Below are positions 1-7,950 of a DNA stretch of 64,000 nt, in pieces. The stretch is from Bradyrhizobium sp. CB82 (lineage in GTDB: Bacteria; Pseudomonadota; Alphaproteobacteria; Rhizobiales; Xanthobacteraceae). Location of the stretch: positions 1,555,001 through 1,619,000 of the forward strand of contig NZ_CP121650.1 in the NCBI RefSeq assembly GCF_029714405.1. The letters are read 5' to 3'. Position 1 is the stretch's first letter. Each line of letters opens with the position of its first letter. A model generated the notes under the pieces. That model was given only the letters and a program-made list of their open reading frames with translations, made no database searches and had not been told where the DNA came from. The position numbers and the translations under genes are program-made.

Positions 1-78
1 GCTCGCCCGCACTTCTGCAAACGCTTCGTCCACAGCCCCGGTCGCCGGCCAACCAGCCGGTGTGATATCTCTCGTCAT
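1..78 (-). CDS. N-terminal fragment of an unidentified protein, cut by window start
   Basis: A reverse-strand reading frame opens with ATG at 78-76 and runs off the window after 26 codons (begins MTRDITPAGW). A good ribosome binding site, AAAGGAG, lies about 9 bases upstream of the ATG, which is the main reason for calling it. The visible residues are too few to identify a family. It would be transcribed divergently from the secreted protein at 317. Confidence 0.5.
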   Translation of the reverse strand, partial: MTRDITPAGWPATGAVDEAFAEVRAS

Positions 79-316
79 GGCGTTGCTCTCCTTTGTGGAA
101 TCAGCACCCCGAGCCTACCGGCTCAAGGTGGGCAACGCCGACCTCTTCAGAAATTCAACAGAACCCGGGACATCCCCGCTCGAGCGGTGCCAACCACTTT
201 GTGATCATTCAGCCATGATCATTGGCTAACAGAGCTCACTGGGGTTCATCCTTAGTTCATTTGCGGTTCCCTAGCGTCGAACCACCAACTCAAACTGTCC
301 CAACGAGGAGACTTCC

Positions 317-904
317 ATGCGTGCGTTGCTTCGTCCCGCTCTCACTGCGCTCGGCGTCGCGTGCCTTCTATCGGCAGCATCGGTTGCCTCCTCCGGCACG
401 GCGCTCGCCCAGGCCAAGCAGCAGGCCGCCCCCAGCCAGGCCGCGCCGGCACAGCCACCCGCGCTGAAGCAGATCGCGCTCACCGACAAGCAGATCGATG
501 GCGTGCTCGCCGCGCAGAAGGACATGGACGCGATCACCGAGAAGCTGCCGGAGAACACCGCGCCGGACCAGAAGGTCATCGCCCAGCTCGACGGCGTCGC
601 CAAGAAGCACGGCTTTGCGAGCTATGACGACTACAACAACGTCGTCGACAATATCAGCCTGGTGCTCGGCGGCTTCGATCCCGCGACCAAGAAGTATGTC
701 GGCAATGAAGCCGTGCTGAAGTCGCAGATCGCGCAGGTCGAGGCCGACAAGAAGATGCCGGCCAAGGACAAGAAGGAAGCGCTCGACGAGCTCAACGAGG
801 CCTTGAAGTCGCCCGCGCCCGCGGTCGAGAACAAGGGCAACATCGACCTCGTCGGCAAGTACTACGACAAGCTGATCGCAGCGCTCGGCGACGACCAGAA
901 CTGA
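317..904 (+). CDS. secreted helical hypothetical protein
   Basis: A 195-residue protein with a clear Sec signal peptide: basic start (MRALLR), hydrophobic core and an ALA-Q cleavage site near residue 32. An Ala/Pro/Gln-rich linker follows to about residue 50, then a charged, probably alpha-helical domain rich in Lys, Asp and Ala. It is presumably periplasmic. The start is supported by GAGGAG eight bases upstream of ATG. I recognise no catalytic motif and can assign no function. The gene stands alone and is followed by a dispersed repeat and a strong terminator hairpin at 1140. Confidence 0.85.
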   Translation: MRALLRPALTALGVACLLSAASVASSGTALAQAKQQAAPSQAAPAQPPALKQIALTDKQIDGVLAAQKDMDAITEKLPENTAPDQKVIAQLDGVAKKHGFASYDDYNNVVDNISLVLGGFDPATKKYVGNEAVLKSQIAQVEADKKMPAKDKKEALDELNEALKSPAPAVENKGNIDLVGKYYDKLIAALGDDQN

Positions 905-960
905 GCGCGCTGTCGAGGCCTCGCTGTCGAGAATCGGTCGTCGCGCGCCACGTGCTCTGC

Positions 961-1075
961 TGTCATTCCCCGCGAAAGCGGGAAATCCAGTAACCCGCGG
1001 CCGTCGTTGCAAGAGCGAGCTCTGCAGCGAATGCCTCTGGAATGCCGGATCACCAGCCTTCGCGGGCGATGACGA
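961..1075. repeat. dispersed inverted-repeat element (TCATTCC family)
   Basis: The ends are imperfectly complementary: TCATTCCCCGCGAA at the left and TTCGCGGGCGATGACGA at the right. Related copies lie at 3549-3678 and around 17124-17220. This matches the non-coding palindromic repeats scattered through Bradyrhizobium-type intergenic regions. Confidence 0.6.
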
Positions 1076-1139
1076 GAGTCGCGCGTGTGGCGGAGCAAGA
1101 CACGGCGCGTTCTGCACGCTCGCAACGACAAAGCAAAAA

Positions 1140-1173
1140 GCCCCGGAGACATCTCCGGGGCCTTCGTCGTTTC
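1140..1173. terminator. rho-independent terminator
   Basis: A perfect 10-bp stem, GCCCCGGAGA (1140-1149) with TCTCCGGGGC (1152-1161), has a two-base loop and is followed by a T-containing tail. It lies between the forward gene ending at 904 and the reverse gene ending at 1256, so it may serve both strands. Confidence 0.75.
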
Positions 1174-1255
1174 CGGCTTCGCCAAAGCGGTGCGTTTCAC
1201 GTTCTCGTCCGCATCCGCATCATAAGGCTGTCGAAGCCCAGCTCCGTGACCTGTA

Positions 1256-2566
1256 TCAGTGCTGCGCTACGAACGCAGCTTCCATGGCCTTGCGGGTCCT
1301 GACCGTCTCGTCATTGGCGTCGAATTCGACGTCGCTCCAGCGCACGATCTCGCCATGCGCGACGTCGTGCTTCAGCTTCACCCCATGCGCCAGCCCGATT
1401 GGCAGCGCGCCTGCCCTCAGGCTCGCAGCCGCCGGCATAAGCTTGCCCCACACCGTGTAGCCACCTTCGCCGTCCAGCATCTCGCCGGCGCGCAAATTGC
1501 GTTTCGCGACGGAAGCGACATCGCCGCGGAAACCTTTCGCCTGTCCGGTCGGTTCGCCCCGCAACGCCGCCGACAGGATCGAGATGTTCAGCTCCAGCCC
1601 GATCAGATGATAGGGCTTGTACATCGCAGCATACCGTCCGCTCGCGTCAGTCTTCAGGCCGTATTGCCTGAAGCAGTCGGCGGCGTAATCGTTCGGCGCT
1701 TCCAGCACGACATAGACGCCCCAGCGCAAGTCACGAAACACTGGCCGGCCGTCGCGCTCGAGCGAGGAGACGACTTCCACCACGCCCGAGCGCTCCAGCA
1801 CGCCGCCCTTGTCGCTGGGACGCATGATGTGCGGCAGATCGTCGACGCCGCAGGGCGGAAACAACAGCCCGTCCGTCGGCACGTCGAGGGTGCAGGCATT
1901 GGCGATCGCCGCCATCTCGATCGCCGACTTGGTGCCGTCGAGGAAGGAATTGAACATCTGCGGATTCATGCCGGCGGACTGCGCTTCGCCCGCGGTGAGG
2001 CCGTAATGCTGCCAGACGCCATCGGGCGTCACGTCGTGATAGGCCGGCAGATATTTCGTGCCCTTGCCGGCCGCGACCACGCGAAAACCGGTGGCGCGCG
2101 CCCAGTCGACCATCTCGGCCGTCAGCGCCGGCTGGTCGCCATAGGCAAGCGAATAGACGATTCCGGCCTTGCGTGCCTCCTGCGCGAGCAGGGGACCCGC
2201 CAGCACGTCGGCCTCGACATTGACCATCACGATGTGCTTGCCGGCCGCAATCGCCGCGCGCGCGTGGCGAATACCGACGGCGGGATTGCCGGTCGCCTCG
2301 ACCACGACGTCGATCGGGCCATTGATGGCGCGCACGCCGTCTTCGGTGAAGCTGGTCGCTGCGATGCGCTCCGCATCCCAGCCGATGGCGCGGCAGGCCG
2401 CGCGCGCGCGGTCGCGATCGAGATCGACGATGACGGGCACCTCCAGCCCCGGCACATGCGGCACTTGCGACAGGAACATCGAGCCGAACTTGCCGGCGCC
2501 GATCAGCGCCACGCGCACCGGCTTGCCGGCGGCGGCGCGGGCCTGCAGGAGGGAGAAAAGGTTCAT
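1256..2566 (-). CDS. NAD(P)-binding oxidoreductase with C-terminal SAF domain (homoserine dehydrogenase-like)
   Basis: A 436-residue protein. It has an N-terminal Rossmann fold with the dinucleotide motif GAGKFG near residue 25 and a following acidic strand end (VDLDRD), as in homoserine-dehydrogenase-like and Gfo/Idh-type enzymes. The C-terminal ~90 residues (from about RNLRAGEML) resemble an SAF domain. The reading frame continues open upstream, but the residues before the ATG at 2566 are antisense noise over the neighbouring gene, so the start MNLFSLL is chosen. It lies downstream of a phytanoyl-CoA dioxygenase-like gene and a GntR regulator on the same strand, suggesting a small catabolic unit. 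The substrate is unknown. Confidence 0.85.
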   Translation of the reverse strand: MNLFSLLQARAAAGKPVRVALIGAGKFGSMFLSQVPHVPGLEVPVIVDLDRDRARAACRAIGWDAERIAATSFTEDGVRAINGPIDVVVEATGNPAVGIRHARAAIAAGKHIVMVNVEADVLAGPLLAQEARKAGIVYSLAYGDQPALTAEMVDWARATGFRVVAAGKGTKYLPAYHDVTPDGVWQHYGLTAGEAQSAGMNPQMFNSFLDGTKSAIEMAAIANACTLDVPTDGLLFPPCGVDDLPHIMRPSDKGGVLERSGVVEVVSSLERDGRPVFRDLRWGVYVVLEAPNDYAADCFRQYGLKTDASGRYAAMYKPYHLIGLELNISILSAALRGEPTGQAKGFRGDVASVAKRNLRAGEMLDGEGGYTVWGKLMPAAASLRAGALPIGLAHGVKLKHDVAHGEIVRWSDVEFDANDETVRTRKAMEAAFVAQH

Positions 2567-2721
2567 GTTACATCCGATGGGTATCGTGTCCCGGACGCGG
2601 TGCGGCGTGTAACGCTGCACCGCAGAGCCGGGACCCAGGAGGAAGGATTCCGTGCGGCATGGGCCCCGGCTCTGCGACGCACCGTTTCGCGCTGCGTCGC
2701 GTCCCGGGGCACGAGAGCTGT

Positions 2722-3522
2722 TTACTCCGCCGCCTGCCGCGGCGCGCGTGCCAGCCGCAGCAGCGCGTCGTCGTCGACCGTCTTGATGGGCGTAAAGTCG
2801 CGGTGCGCGATGTACTCCGGACGCGTCGGGGTTCGGATGTAGTTCGAGACCGCGTTCAGCGTCAGGTACACGATCTTGCGCGGGTAGGGCGTGATGTTGC
2901 CGCTGGAGCCGTGCACGAGATTGCCGTGGAACATCAGCATGCCGCCCGCCTTGCCGATCGGCGCGACGATGCCGCCCTGCTTGACCAATCGCGTCACCGT
3001 CTCCTCGTCCAGCGTCCACAGCGGATAGGAGGTGGTCGCAAGATCGTGCGAGGCCTCCAAGTCGCCGGCATTCTGGCTGCGCGGCACCAGCATCAGGGGA
3101 CCGTTGATCGGCATCACCTCGTCGAGGAAGATCGCGATGTTCATCGCGCGCGGCTCGGGCATGCCGTCGTCGCGCTTCCAGGTGCCGTAGTCCTGGTGCC
3201 ATTGCCAGACATCGCCGGTGAAGGCCGATTTCGCGTTGATCTTGAACTGGTGCATGTACACCGGCTCGCCGAACACCTGCTCGACCGGCTCGATCATGCG
3301 CGGATGCCTGCCCAGCACACCGAAGCCTTCGTTGTAGAGATGCGCGGCAAAGGCGGTGCGCGGCGCGCCGCTCTTCTCGCGCCAGACCTCGGGTCGGTTG
3401 GCGTCGTAGATGCCGATCGCCTCGCGCGCAAGGAAATCGACCTCCTCCTGGCTGAAAAGCTCGGGGAGGAACAGCCAGCCCTCGCGATGGAAGAACTCCA
3501 ATTGTGCTTCGGACAGTTTCAT
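2722..3522 (-). CDS. phytanoyl-CoA dioxygenase (PhyH) family Fe(II)/2-oxoglutarate oxygenase
   Basis: A 266-residue protein with the features of non-haem Fe(II)/2-oxoglutarate dioxygenases of the PhyH family. The iron facial triad is H109-x-D111 (in WHQDYGTW) and H204 (in NLVHGS), with R215 placed to bind 2-oxoglutarate. The family hydroxylates diverse small molecules; this substrate cannot be read from sequence. The start MKLSEAQLEF has AGGAGGA just upstream. It lies between the GntR regulator (4360-3686) and the SAF-domain dehydrogenase (2566-1256), with a dispersed repeat on its upstream side. Confidence 0.88.
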   Translation of the reverse strand: MKLSEAQLEFFHREGWLFLPELFSQEEVDFLAREAIGIYDANRPEVWREKSGAPRTAFAAHLYNEGFGVLGRHPRMIEPVEQVFGEPVYMHQFKINAKSAFTGDVWQWHQDYGTWKRDDGMPEPRAMNIAIFLDEVMPINGPLMLVPRSQNAGDLEASHDLATTSYPLWTLDEETVTRLVKQGGIVAPIGKAGGMLMFHGNLVHGSSGNITPYPRKIVYLTLNAVSNYIRTPTRPEYIAHRDFTPIKTVDDDALLRLARAPRQAAE

Positions 3523-3548
3523 GGGTCGTCCTCCTGTTGTTTGTTTTT

Positions 3549-3678
3549 GTCATTCCGGGGCGCGACGAAGTCGCGAGCTATGATGCGCAATTGCGCATCT
3601 GAGAACCCATTTATCCGCAGTCGCTGTGGCTCGATGGATTCCGGGATCGATGCTTCGCATCGCCGCGGAATGACGGCG
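3549..3678. repeat. dispersed inverted-repeat element (TCATTCC family)
   Basis: It begins GTCATTCCGGGGCGCG and ends CGCGGAATGACGGCG, an imperfect inverted repeat. The internal stretch with GGATTCCGGG is shared with the copy near 17124-17220. No coding potential. Confidence 0.65.
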
Positions 3679-3685
3679 TATGTTG

Positions 3686-4360
3686 TTACGCTGCCTCTTC
3701 CATCGCCCTCAGTCTCTCCTCGGTCAGTCGCCCTGCCGTCTGCGCATGCGCCAGCGCGGCGCGTTCGGCCGCTTTGGCTTCACCCGCAAGAATGTGTCCG
3801 GCAATCGTCGCATGTTCGGCCCAGGCGCGGTCGCGATAGTCGAGCTCGGACAGCACGGTCGCCATCGAGCGGCGCATATGCGGCCATTGCGGCGCGATCG
3901 TCTCCTCGATCACGGGATTGCCGGCGAGGTGATAGACCGCGCGGTGAAACTCGACGTCGAGGGCGATCAGCTCGTTCAACGGCGTCTTGCGATTGATGGC
4001 GCGGCCGGCCCGCAGCGCGGCCGCAAGCCGCTCGCGTCCCGCGGCATCGCTCGCGATCCGTTCGGCGGCAAGCCGCGCCGCGAGCGCATCGATTGCGCTG
4101 CGCACCTCGTAGAGCTGGCGGATGCGTGCGGGGTCGAGCTGGGTCACTTCGAATCCGCGCCGGCCGCTCTCGGCAACCAGTCCCTGCCGATGCAACAGAT
4201 GCAGCGCATGCGACACCGGCTGGCGTGACACGCCGAGCCTGTCGGCGAGCTCGTTCTGCCGGATGCGCTGGCCCGGCTGCAGGGTGCGATCCGTGATCGC
4301 CTCAAGGAGGCGCGCATAGACCTGGTCGATCAGATTGGGCAGCGGGTCGAGCGGGATCAC
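3686..4360 (-). CDS. GntR family transcriptional regulator (FadR/FCD subfamily)
   Basis: A 224-residue regulator. A winged helix-turn-helix at about residues 10-75 (LADRLGVSRQPVSHALHLLHRQGLV) is followed by an all-helical FCD ligand-binding domain (about 80-220) with the usual Asp/His positions (EFHRAVYHLAGN). It probably represses the reverse-strand dioxygenase/dehydrogenase genes in response to their substrate. A near-perfect 16-bp palindrome (4377-4392) 17 bases upstream of the start is a good candidate operator, suggesting autoregulation. Confidence 0.9.
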   Translation of the reverse strand: MIPLDPLPNLIDQVYARLLEAITDRTLQPGQRIRQNELADRLGVSRQPVSHALHLLHRQGLVAESGRRGFEVTQLDPARIRQLYEVRSAIDALAARLAAERIASDAAGRERLAAALRAGRAINRKTPLNELIALDVEFHRAVYHLAGNPVIEETIAPQWPHMRRSMATVLSELDYRDRAWAEHATIAGHILAGEAKAAERAALAHAQTAGRLTEERLRAMEEAA

Positions 4361-4376
4361 GCCGGCTCCTTTCGGA

Positions 4377-4392
4377 ATACAGAATTCCGTAT
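4377..4392. promoter_or_regulatory. candidate GntR operator palindrome
   Basis: ATACAGAATTCCGTAT is a 16-bp palindrome with only one mismatched base pair. It has the size and symmetry of FCD-type GntR operators and lies immediately upstream of the GntR gene start at 4360. The 290 bases from 4393 to the next gene contain only one short repeat. Confidence 0.5.
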
Positions 4393-4646
4393 GCGAAAGC
4401 TACTGCGGGAGGGCGGGGGCGTCAAGCGAACGGCGATCGGGACCGGGATTCCTGGCGATCAATTTAAGTTATTGAAATTGCGCATATTTCCTTCCAGCCG
4501 GGCTATCGACCCGCTTCCGATCGCTGCCGCTTCCTCGAGACGAGTTTCGCTTGCGCTGAGACGGTGGGGTGAGGGAGTCTTCACGGGGACGGCGACAGTT
4601 GGGCTCGGAGAGTCCCCGACCCGAATTCGTTCCGCGATCGAATTCG

Positions 4647-4672
4647 ACCTCTCCCCGCAGGCGGGGCGAGGT
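4647..4672. repeat. short palindromic repeat (CCTCTCCCCGC family)
   Basis: A short hairpin of the form ACCTC-CCCCGC-GCGGGG-GAGGT between the GntR and peptidase genes. Copies of the same design lie at 6166-6196, 12154-12180 and 13879-13907, mostly just beyond gene ends, where they could act as terminators. Confidence 0.65.
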
Positions 4673-4685
4673 GAAGAACCGCCGC

Positions 4686-5942
4686 CTACTTCTTCCTGCC
4701 CTGCTCGATCAGCAGGCGTGTCATCAGATAGAGCCGAGGTACGATCGAGTTGGTGTCGATGAATTCGTCGCGTGCGTGATAGCCGAAGCCGGCGAGACCG
4801 AAGCTTTCGACCACGACGGCCTTGCCGCTGCGGTTGGCGTAGCCGGCGTCGGTGGCGCCGCCCGTCATCTCGGCAATTTCGAGCTTGCGATCGATCTCTG
4901 CATAGATCGCCTGCCCCTCCTGCGCGAGTGCGCGGCCGCGGTCGGTAGCGACGAAAGGCGGACGTCCCGGCGTGATCGTCACCGTGGTTTCAGTGTCGGG
5001 AATGAGCTTGTTCTTCACCTTCTCGTCGAGCGCCGCCTGCAATTTGACGATGGCGTCGGGGACGGTGAGGCGGATGTCGGCGCCCGCCTCGGTCTTTTCC
5101 GGAATCTGATTGCGCACGGTGCCGGCCTGCGCGGTGGTCCAGTTGAGCTGCGTGCCCGGAATCGATTTGGCGACGTCTTTCGTCTGTAGCAATTGATGTG
5201 CGAGCTCGATCAGCGCATTGCGGCCGAGCTCGGGGACAGCGCCTGCATGCGAGGCCCGCCCCTTCACTTCCAGCTTCCCGGTCGCGGTGCCGCTCGCGCC
5301 GAGCAGCAGCCCGTCATTCTTGGCATGCGGCGAGGCCACTGTCGGCTCGCAGGAGAGAACGACGTCGTGCTCGTCGGCGAGCGCCGCGATGATCTCGCCG
5401 GACCCGATCGAGCCGACCTCCTCATCCGGATTGAAGGAGACGGTGAGCTTTGCATAGTCCTGCCAGCCTGCATCTTTCAGGATCTTGAGCGCGTGCAGGA
5501 CCACGGCGACGCCGCCCTTGTCGTCGGCGATGCCGGGGCCATAGATGCGGTTACCTTCGACATGGTACGGCTCGGTCGTCAGGATGCCGCGCTGATAGAC
5601 CGTATCCATGTGCGCGATCAGCATCAGCTTGCGCGTGCCCGTACCCTGGAAGGTGGCGATCACCATGTCGGCGCCCGCGCCTGCGGTGGTCCTGCGCCGC
5701 TCCGTGGTGGCGCCAAGCGCCTTCAGGCGTGCCTCGGTGAAGTCGGCCATCTTCTTCAGGCCCGCGACATCGCTGCTGCCGCTCTCGATCATCACCATGT
5801 CGTGCAGAGTTTCGATAAGGGCTGCCTTCTCCTGCTCGGCTGCGGCCTTCAGCTTCTCGTCGGCGGCCGCATGCGCCGCGGCGGTGCCGCTGAAAAGTGC
5901 GAGCAGCAGCCAAGCAAGGAGGGGAATGAGGCGGCATTTCAT
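4686..5942 (-). CDS. M20 family metallopeptidase, secreted, glutamate carboxypeptidase-like
   Basis: A 418-residue protein of the M20/CPG2 type. A signal peptide covers residues 1-26 (hydrophobic LLAWLLLALF, Ala-rich cleavage region), so it should act in the periplasm. Metal and catalytic motifs are in order: HMD near residue 111, GPGIADDKGG near 137 and PDEEVGS further on. The dimerisation lid follows and a metal-binding region lies near the C terminus. ATG at 5942 is preceded by AAAGGA. The family removes C-terminal glutamate or hydrolyses related amides; the true substrate is unknown. Confidence 0.87.
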   Translation of the reverse strand: MKCRLIPLLAWLLLALFSGTAAAHAAADEKLKAAAEQEKAALIETLHDMVMIESGSSDVAGLKKMADFTEARLKALGATTERRRTTAGAGADMVIATFQGTGTRKLMLIAHMDTVYQRGILTTEPYHVEGNRIYGPGIADDKGGVAVVLHALKILKDAGWQDYAKLTVSFNPDEEVGSIGSGEIIAALADEHDVVLSCEPTVASPHAKNDGLLLGASGTATGKLEVKGRASHAGAVPELGRNALIELAHQLLQTKDVAKSIPGTQLNWTTAQAGTVRNQIPEKTEAGADIRLTVPDAIVKLQAALDEKVKNKLIPDTETTVTITPGRPPFVATDRGRALAQEGQAIYAEIDRKLEIAEMTGGATDAGYANRSGKAVVVESFGLAGFGYHARDEFIDTNSIVPRLYLMTRLLIEQGRKK

Positions 5943-5971
5943 CGATTGTCCTTTCGCGTCTTGGAAAGCCG

Positions 5972-6181
5972 TTATCGCGCGCTTGCGCACGAGCATAGCA
6001 CTGCCGCATTGTCGGCACCAAGACGCGCCCCACACGACTGTTCGAGCACCTCCACGTCCAATGCGTCGATCGCGTCCGGGTTGGCGATCGCCTCGTGGCC
6101 TGCGATCCTGTCGCCGTCGAAGGTGAGGCGGAGGCGATCCGCAACTGTCCGCCGAAGATCTTCTCTTCGCCTCCCCCGCAA
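5972..6181 (-). pseudogene. possible remnant of an ECF41-type sigma factor C-terminal (SnoaL-like) domain
   Basis: A short reverse-strand frame contains a segment (FDGDRIAGHEAIANPDAI followed by DALDVEVLEQ) that resembles the end of the SnoaL-like domain fused to ECF41/SigJ sigma factors. No sigma-2 or sigma-4 regions are present anywhere nearby, so at most this is a decayed C-terminal fragment. The assignment rests on memory of the family pattern and is tentative. The frame may equally be spurious. Confidence 0.3.
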
Positions 6182-6196
6182 GCGGGGCGAGGGAGG
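6166..6196. repeat. short palindromic repeat (CCTCTCCCCGC family)
   Basis: CTCCCCCGC...GCGGGGCGAGGGAGG forms a GC-rich hairpin just beyond the 3' end of the alpha/beta hydrolase gene. Same family as 4647-4672. Confidence 0.6.
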
Positions 6197-6214
6197 TCGC
6201 TGTCAGTGCCCGCC

Positions 6215-7027
6215 TTATCCCGCCAAAAACTCGCTCACCACCTTGCCATACTCCTGCGGCGCCTGTTCGAACATCCAATGGCCGGCATTCGCAATCACCG
6301 CGGTCTTCGCGCCGGCGATGTGCTGAGCCAGCACGCGCCAGATCACCGACAGGCTGCCCGCCGTCGCGTCGCCGCCGATCAGAAGCGTCGGCGTCTTGAT
6401 CGCCTGTGCATCGGCCAGCGTGTAGGGCTTGCGCTGCTCGTTGAGCTGGCCGAGGAAGGTGACGACGTTGTCGCGCAGTTGCTGTTTTGCCGCCGCCGGC
6501 ACGCGCCGCCAGGCGCCGTCGCCCTCGATGCCCTCATAGAAATGCCGGAGCGCGCCCTCGATGTCGCCGGCATGGATCAGCTCGACAGAGCGCGCCGTGC
6601 GCGCGGCGAGCGGCGGATGGGCGGGCGCGCCTGCCGGGACCGGCAGGCTGGCGTCGAGATCGCCGCCGGGTTCGGCCAACACCAGCTTGCGCAACAGGTC
6701 AGGCCGCGCCTGCGCCACGCGAAACGCGATGTGTCCGCCGCGCGAATGTCCCATCAGGTCGACCGGCGCGCACCCGATCTGCTCGATGAAGCCGATCACG
6801 TCCGCGACATGCTGCGCCATCTTGTAGTCCTCGCCGGCGCCGTTCCAGGCTTCCGGAAAGAAATGCCGCAAGCTCACCGCGATCACGCGATGCTTTTTCG
6901 ACAGCGGGCCGAGCACCGAATACCAGGTGCGGAAATCGCCGAGCGTGCCGTGCACGCAGACCAGCGGCGGGCCTTCTCCGACGTCGAGATAGGGCATGTC
7001 ATATCCGCTGACGCGAAGGCTCTGCAT
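6215..7027 (-). CDS. alpha/beta hydrolase
   Basis: A 270-residue single-domain alpha/beta hydrolase, cytosolic with no signal peptide. The oxyanion-hole motif CVHGT lies near residue 26, the nucleophile elbow MGHSRGG near residue 97, and the catalytic His in NAGHW near residue 245. The cap region is of moderate size. Such enzymes include esterases, lactonases and C-C bond hydrolases; the substrate cannot be stated. The gene is divergent from the alkyltransferase at 7153. Confidence 0.87.
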   Translation of the reverse strand: MQSLRVSGYDMPYLDVGEGPPLVCVHGTLGDFRTWYSVLGPLSKKHRVIAVSLRHFFPEAWNGAGEDYKMAQHVADVIGFIEQIGCAPVDLMGHSRGGHIAFRVAQARPDLLRKLVLAEPGGDLDASLPVPAGAPAHPPLAARTARSVELIHAGDIEGALRHFYEGIEGDGAWRRVPAAAKQQLRDNVVTFLGQLNEQRKPYTLADAQAIKTPTLLIGGDATAGSLSVIWRVLAQHIAGAKTAVIANAGHWMFEQAPQEYGKVVSEFLAG

Positions 7028-7152
7028 GGAGGCGCTCGAAAGGGCCGGAACTCCTGTGCAAGATTCCCGGAAACCGGGTGGATCGCAACTATTTCCAAGC
7101 CTAGATTTCGCAGGAAGATCACAAGCGGGGGCCTGCGACGAGGAAGCAAGCC

Positions 7153-7695
7153 ATGACGGACCAGCATTTCGCCCTGTTCGAAACCAAAATCGGCCTGTGT
7201 GCTATCGCCTGGGGCCCGCGCGGCATCAACGGCGTGCAACTGCCGATGGGCGGCGAGGACAAGCTTCGCACCCGCATCCACCAGCGTCATGCCGATGCCA
7301 GCGAGGTCGAGCCGACGACCGAAGTGAAGCAGGCGATCGACCGCATCGTGAAATTGCTGGCGGGCGAACCGGATGATCTCACCGACATCGAGCTCGATCT
7401 CGACGGCGTTCCCGACTTCAACCGCGGCGTCTACGAGATCGCCCGCACCATTCCGCCCGGCAAGACCATGACTTACGGGGATATCGCAAAACGCCTCGGC
7501 GGCGTGGAGCTGTCGCGCGATGTCGGCCAGGCGCTCGGCCGCAACCCATGCCCGATCGTCGTGCCCTGCCACCGCGTGCTGGCTGCCGGCAACAAGCCCG
7601 GCGGCTTCTCCGCCAATGGCGGTGTGGTGACGAAGCTGAAAATGCTCGAGATCGAAGGCGCGCTGGTCAACCACACGCCGAGCCTGTTTGATTGA
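7153..7695 (+). CDS. ogt: methylated-DNA-[protein]-cysteine S-methyltransferase (O6-alkylguanine repair)
   Basis: A 180-residue suicidal DNA repair protein that transfers the alkyl group from O6-alkylguanine to its own cysteine. The active-site motif VPCHRV is present with acceptor Cys139. The preceding helix-turn-helix region (TMTYGDIAKRLGG) and the following GGFSANGG loop fit the family. It is shorter than Ada and has no Ada-type zinc domain, so an Ogt-like name is suitable. ATG at 7153 follows GAGGAA. Confidence 0.92.
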   Translation: MTDQHFALFETKIGLCAIAWGPRGINGVQLPMGGEDKLRTRIHQRHADASEVEPTTEVKQAIDRIVKLLAGEPDDLTDIELDLDGVPDFNRGVYEIARTIPPGKTMTYGDIAKRLGGVELSRDVGQALGRNPCPIVVPCHRVLAAGNKPGGFSANGGVVTKLKMLEIEGALVNHTPSLFD

Positions 7696-7707
7696 GGCAC
7701 GGAAATC

Positions 7708-7945
7708 GCAGGGTGGGTTAGCCGAAGGCGTAACCCACCACTTTCGTTGCCGCGAGAGAAGAGGTGGGTTACGTTCCCTAACCTTACTGTGTCACTAACC
7801 CTCATGGTGAGGAGCGCGAAGTGCGTCTCGAACCATGAGGCCCCGCCTGTGGCCCACATCCTTCGAGACGCTTGCTTCGCAAGCTCCTCAGGATGAGGAG
7901 TGAGAGCGTTTATGACGCAGTAAGGCCAACCCACCCTACAGCATC
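7708..7945. repeat. composite dispersed repeat (GTGGGTTA and CTCATGGTGAGGAGC modules)
   Basis: Two repeat modules fill the space between the convergent genes. One is an inverted GTGGGTTA/TAACCCAC pair around a CGAAGGCG centre. The other is a module that begins CTCATGGTGAGGAGCGCG and ends CTCCTCAGGATGAGG, separated by TTCGAGACGCTTGC. Copies of the second module are seen at 11051-11215 and, split by an IS, around 15368-17012. No coding potential. Confidence 0.7.
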
Positions 7946-7950
7946 TCGCC

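Noticed and set aside
1259-2842. Long forward frame of 527 codons
   Set aside because: Antisense to the dehydrogenase and dioxygenase genes, rich in Arg/His/Gly without motifs; typical shadow frame in high-GC DNA.
1256-3553. A single 765-codon reverse frame spanning the SAF dehydrogenase and the region over the dioxygenase
   Set aside because: Residues before 2566 are Arg-rich noise in a different frame from the real dioxygenase at 2722-3522; the dehydrogenase has its own ATG at 2566.
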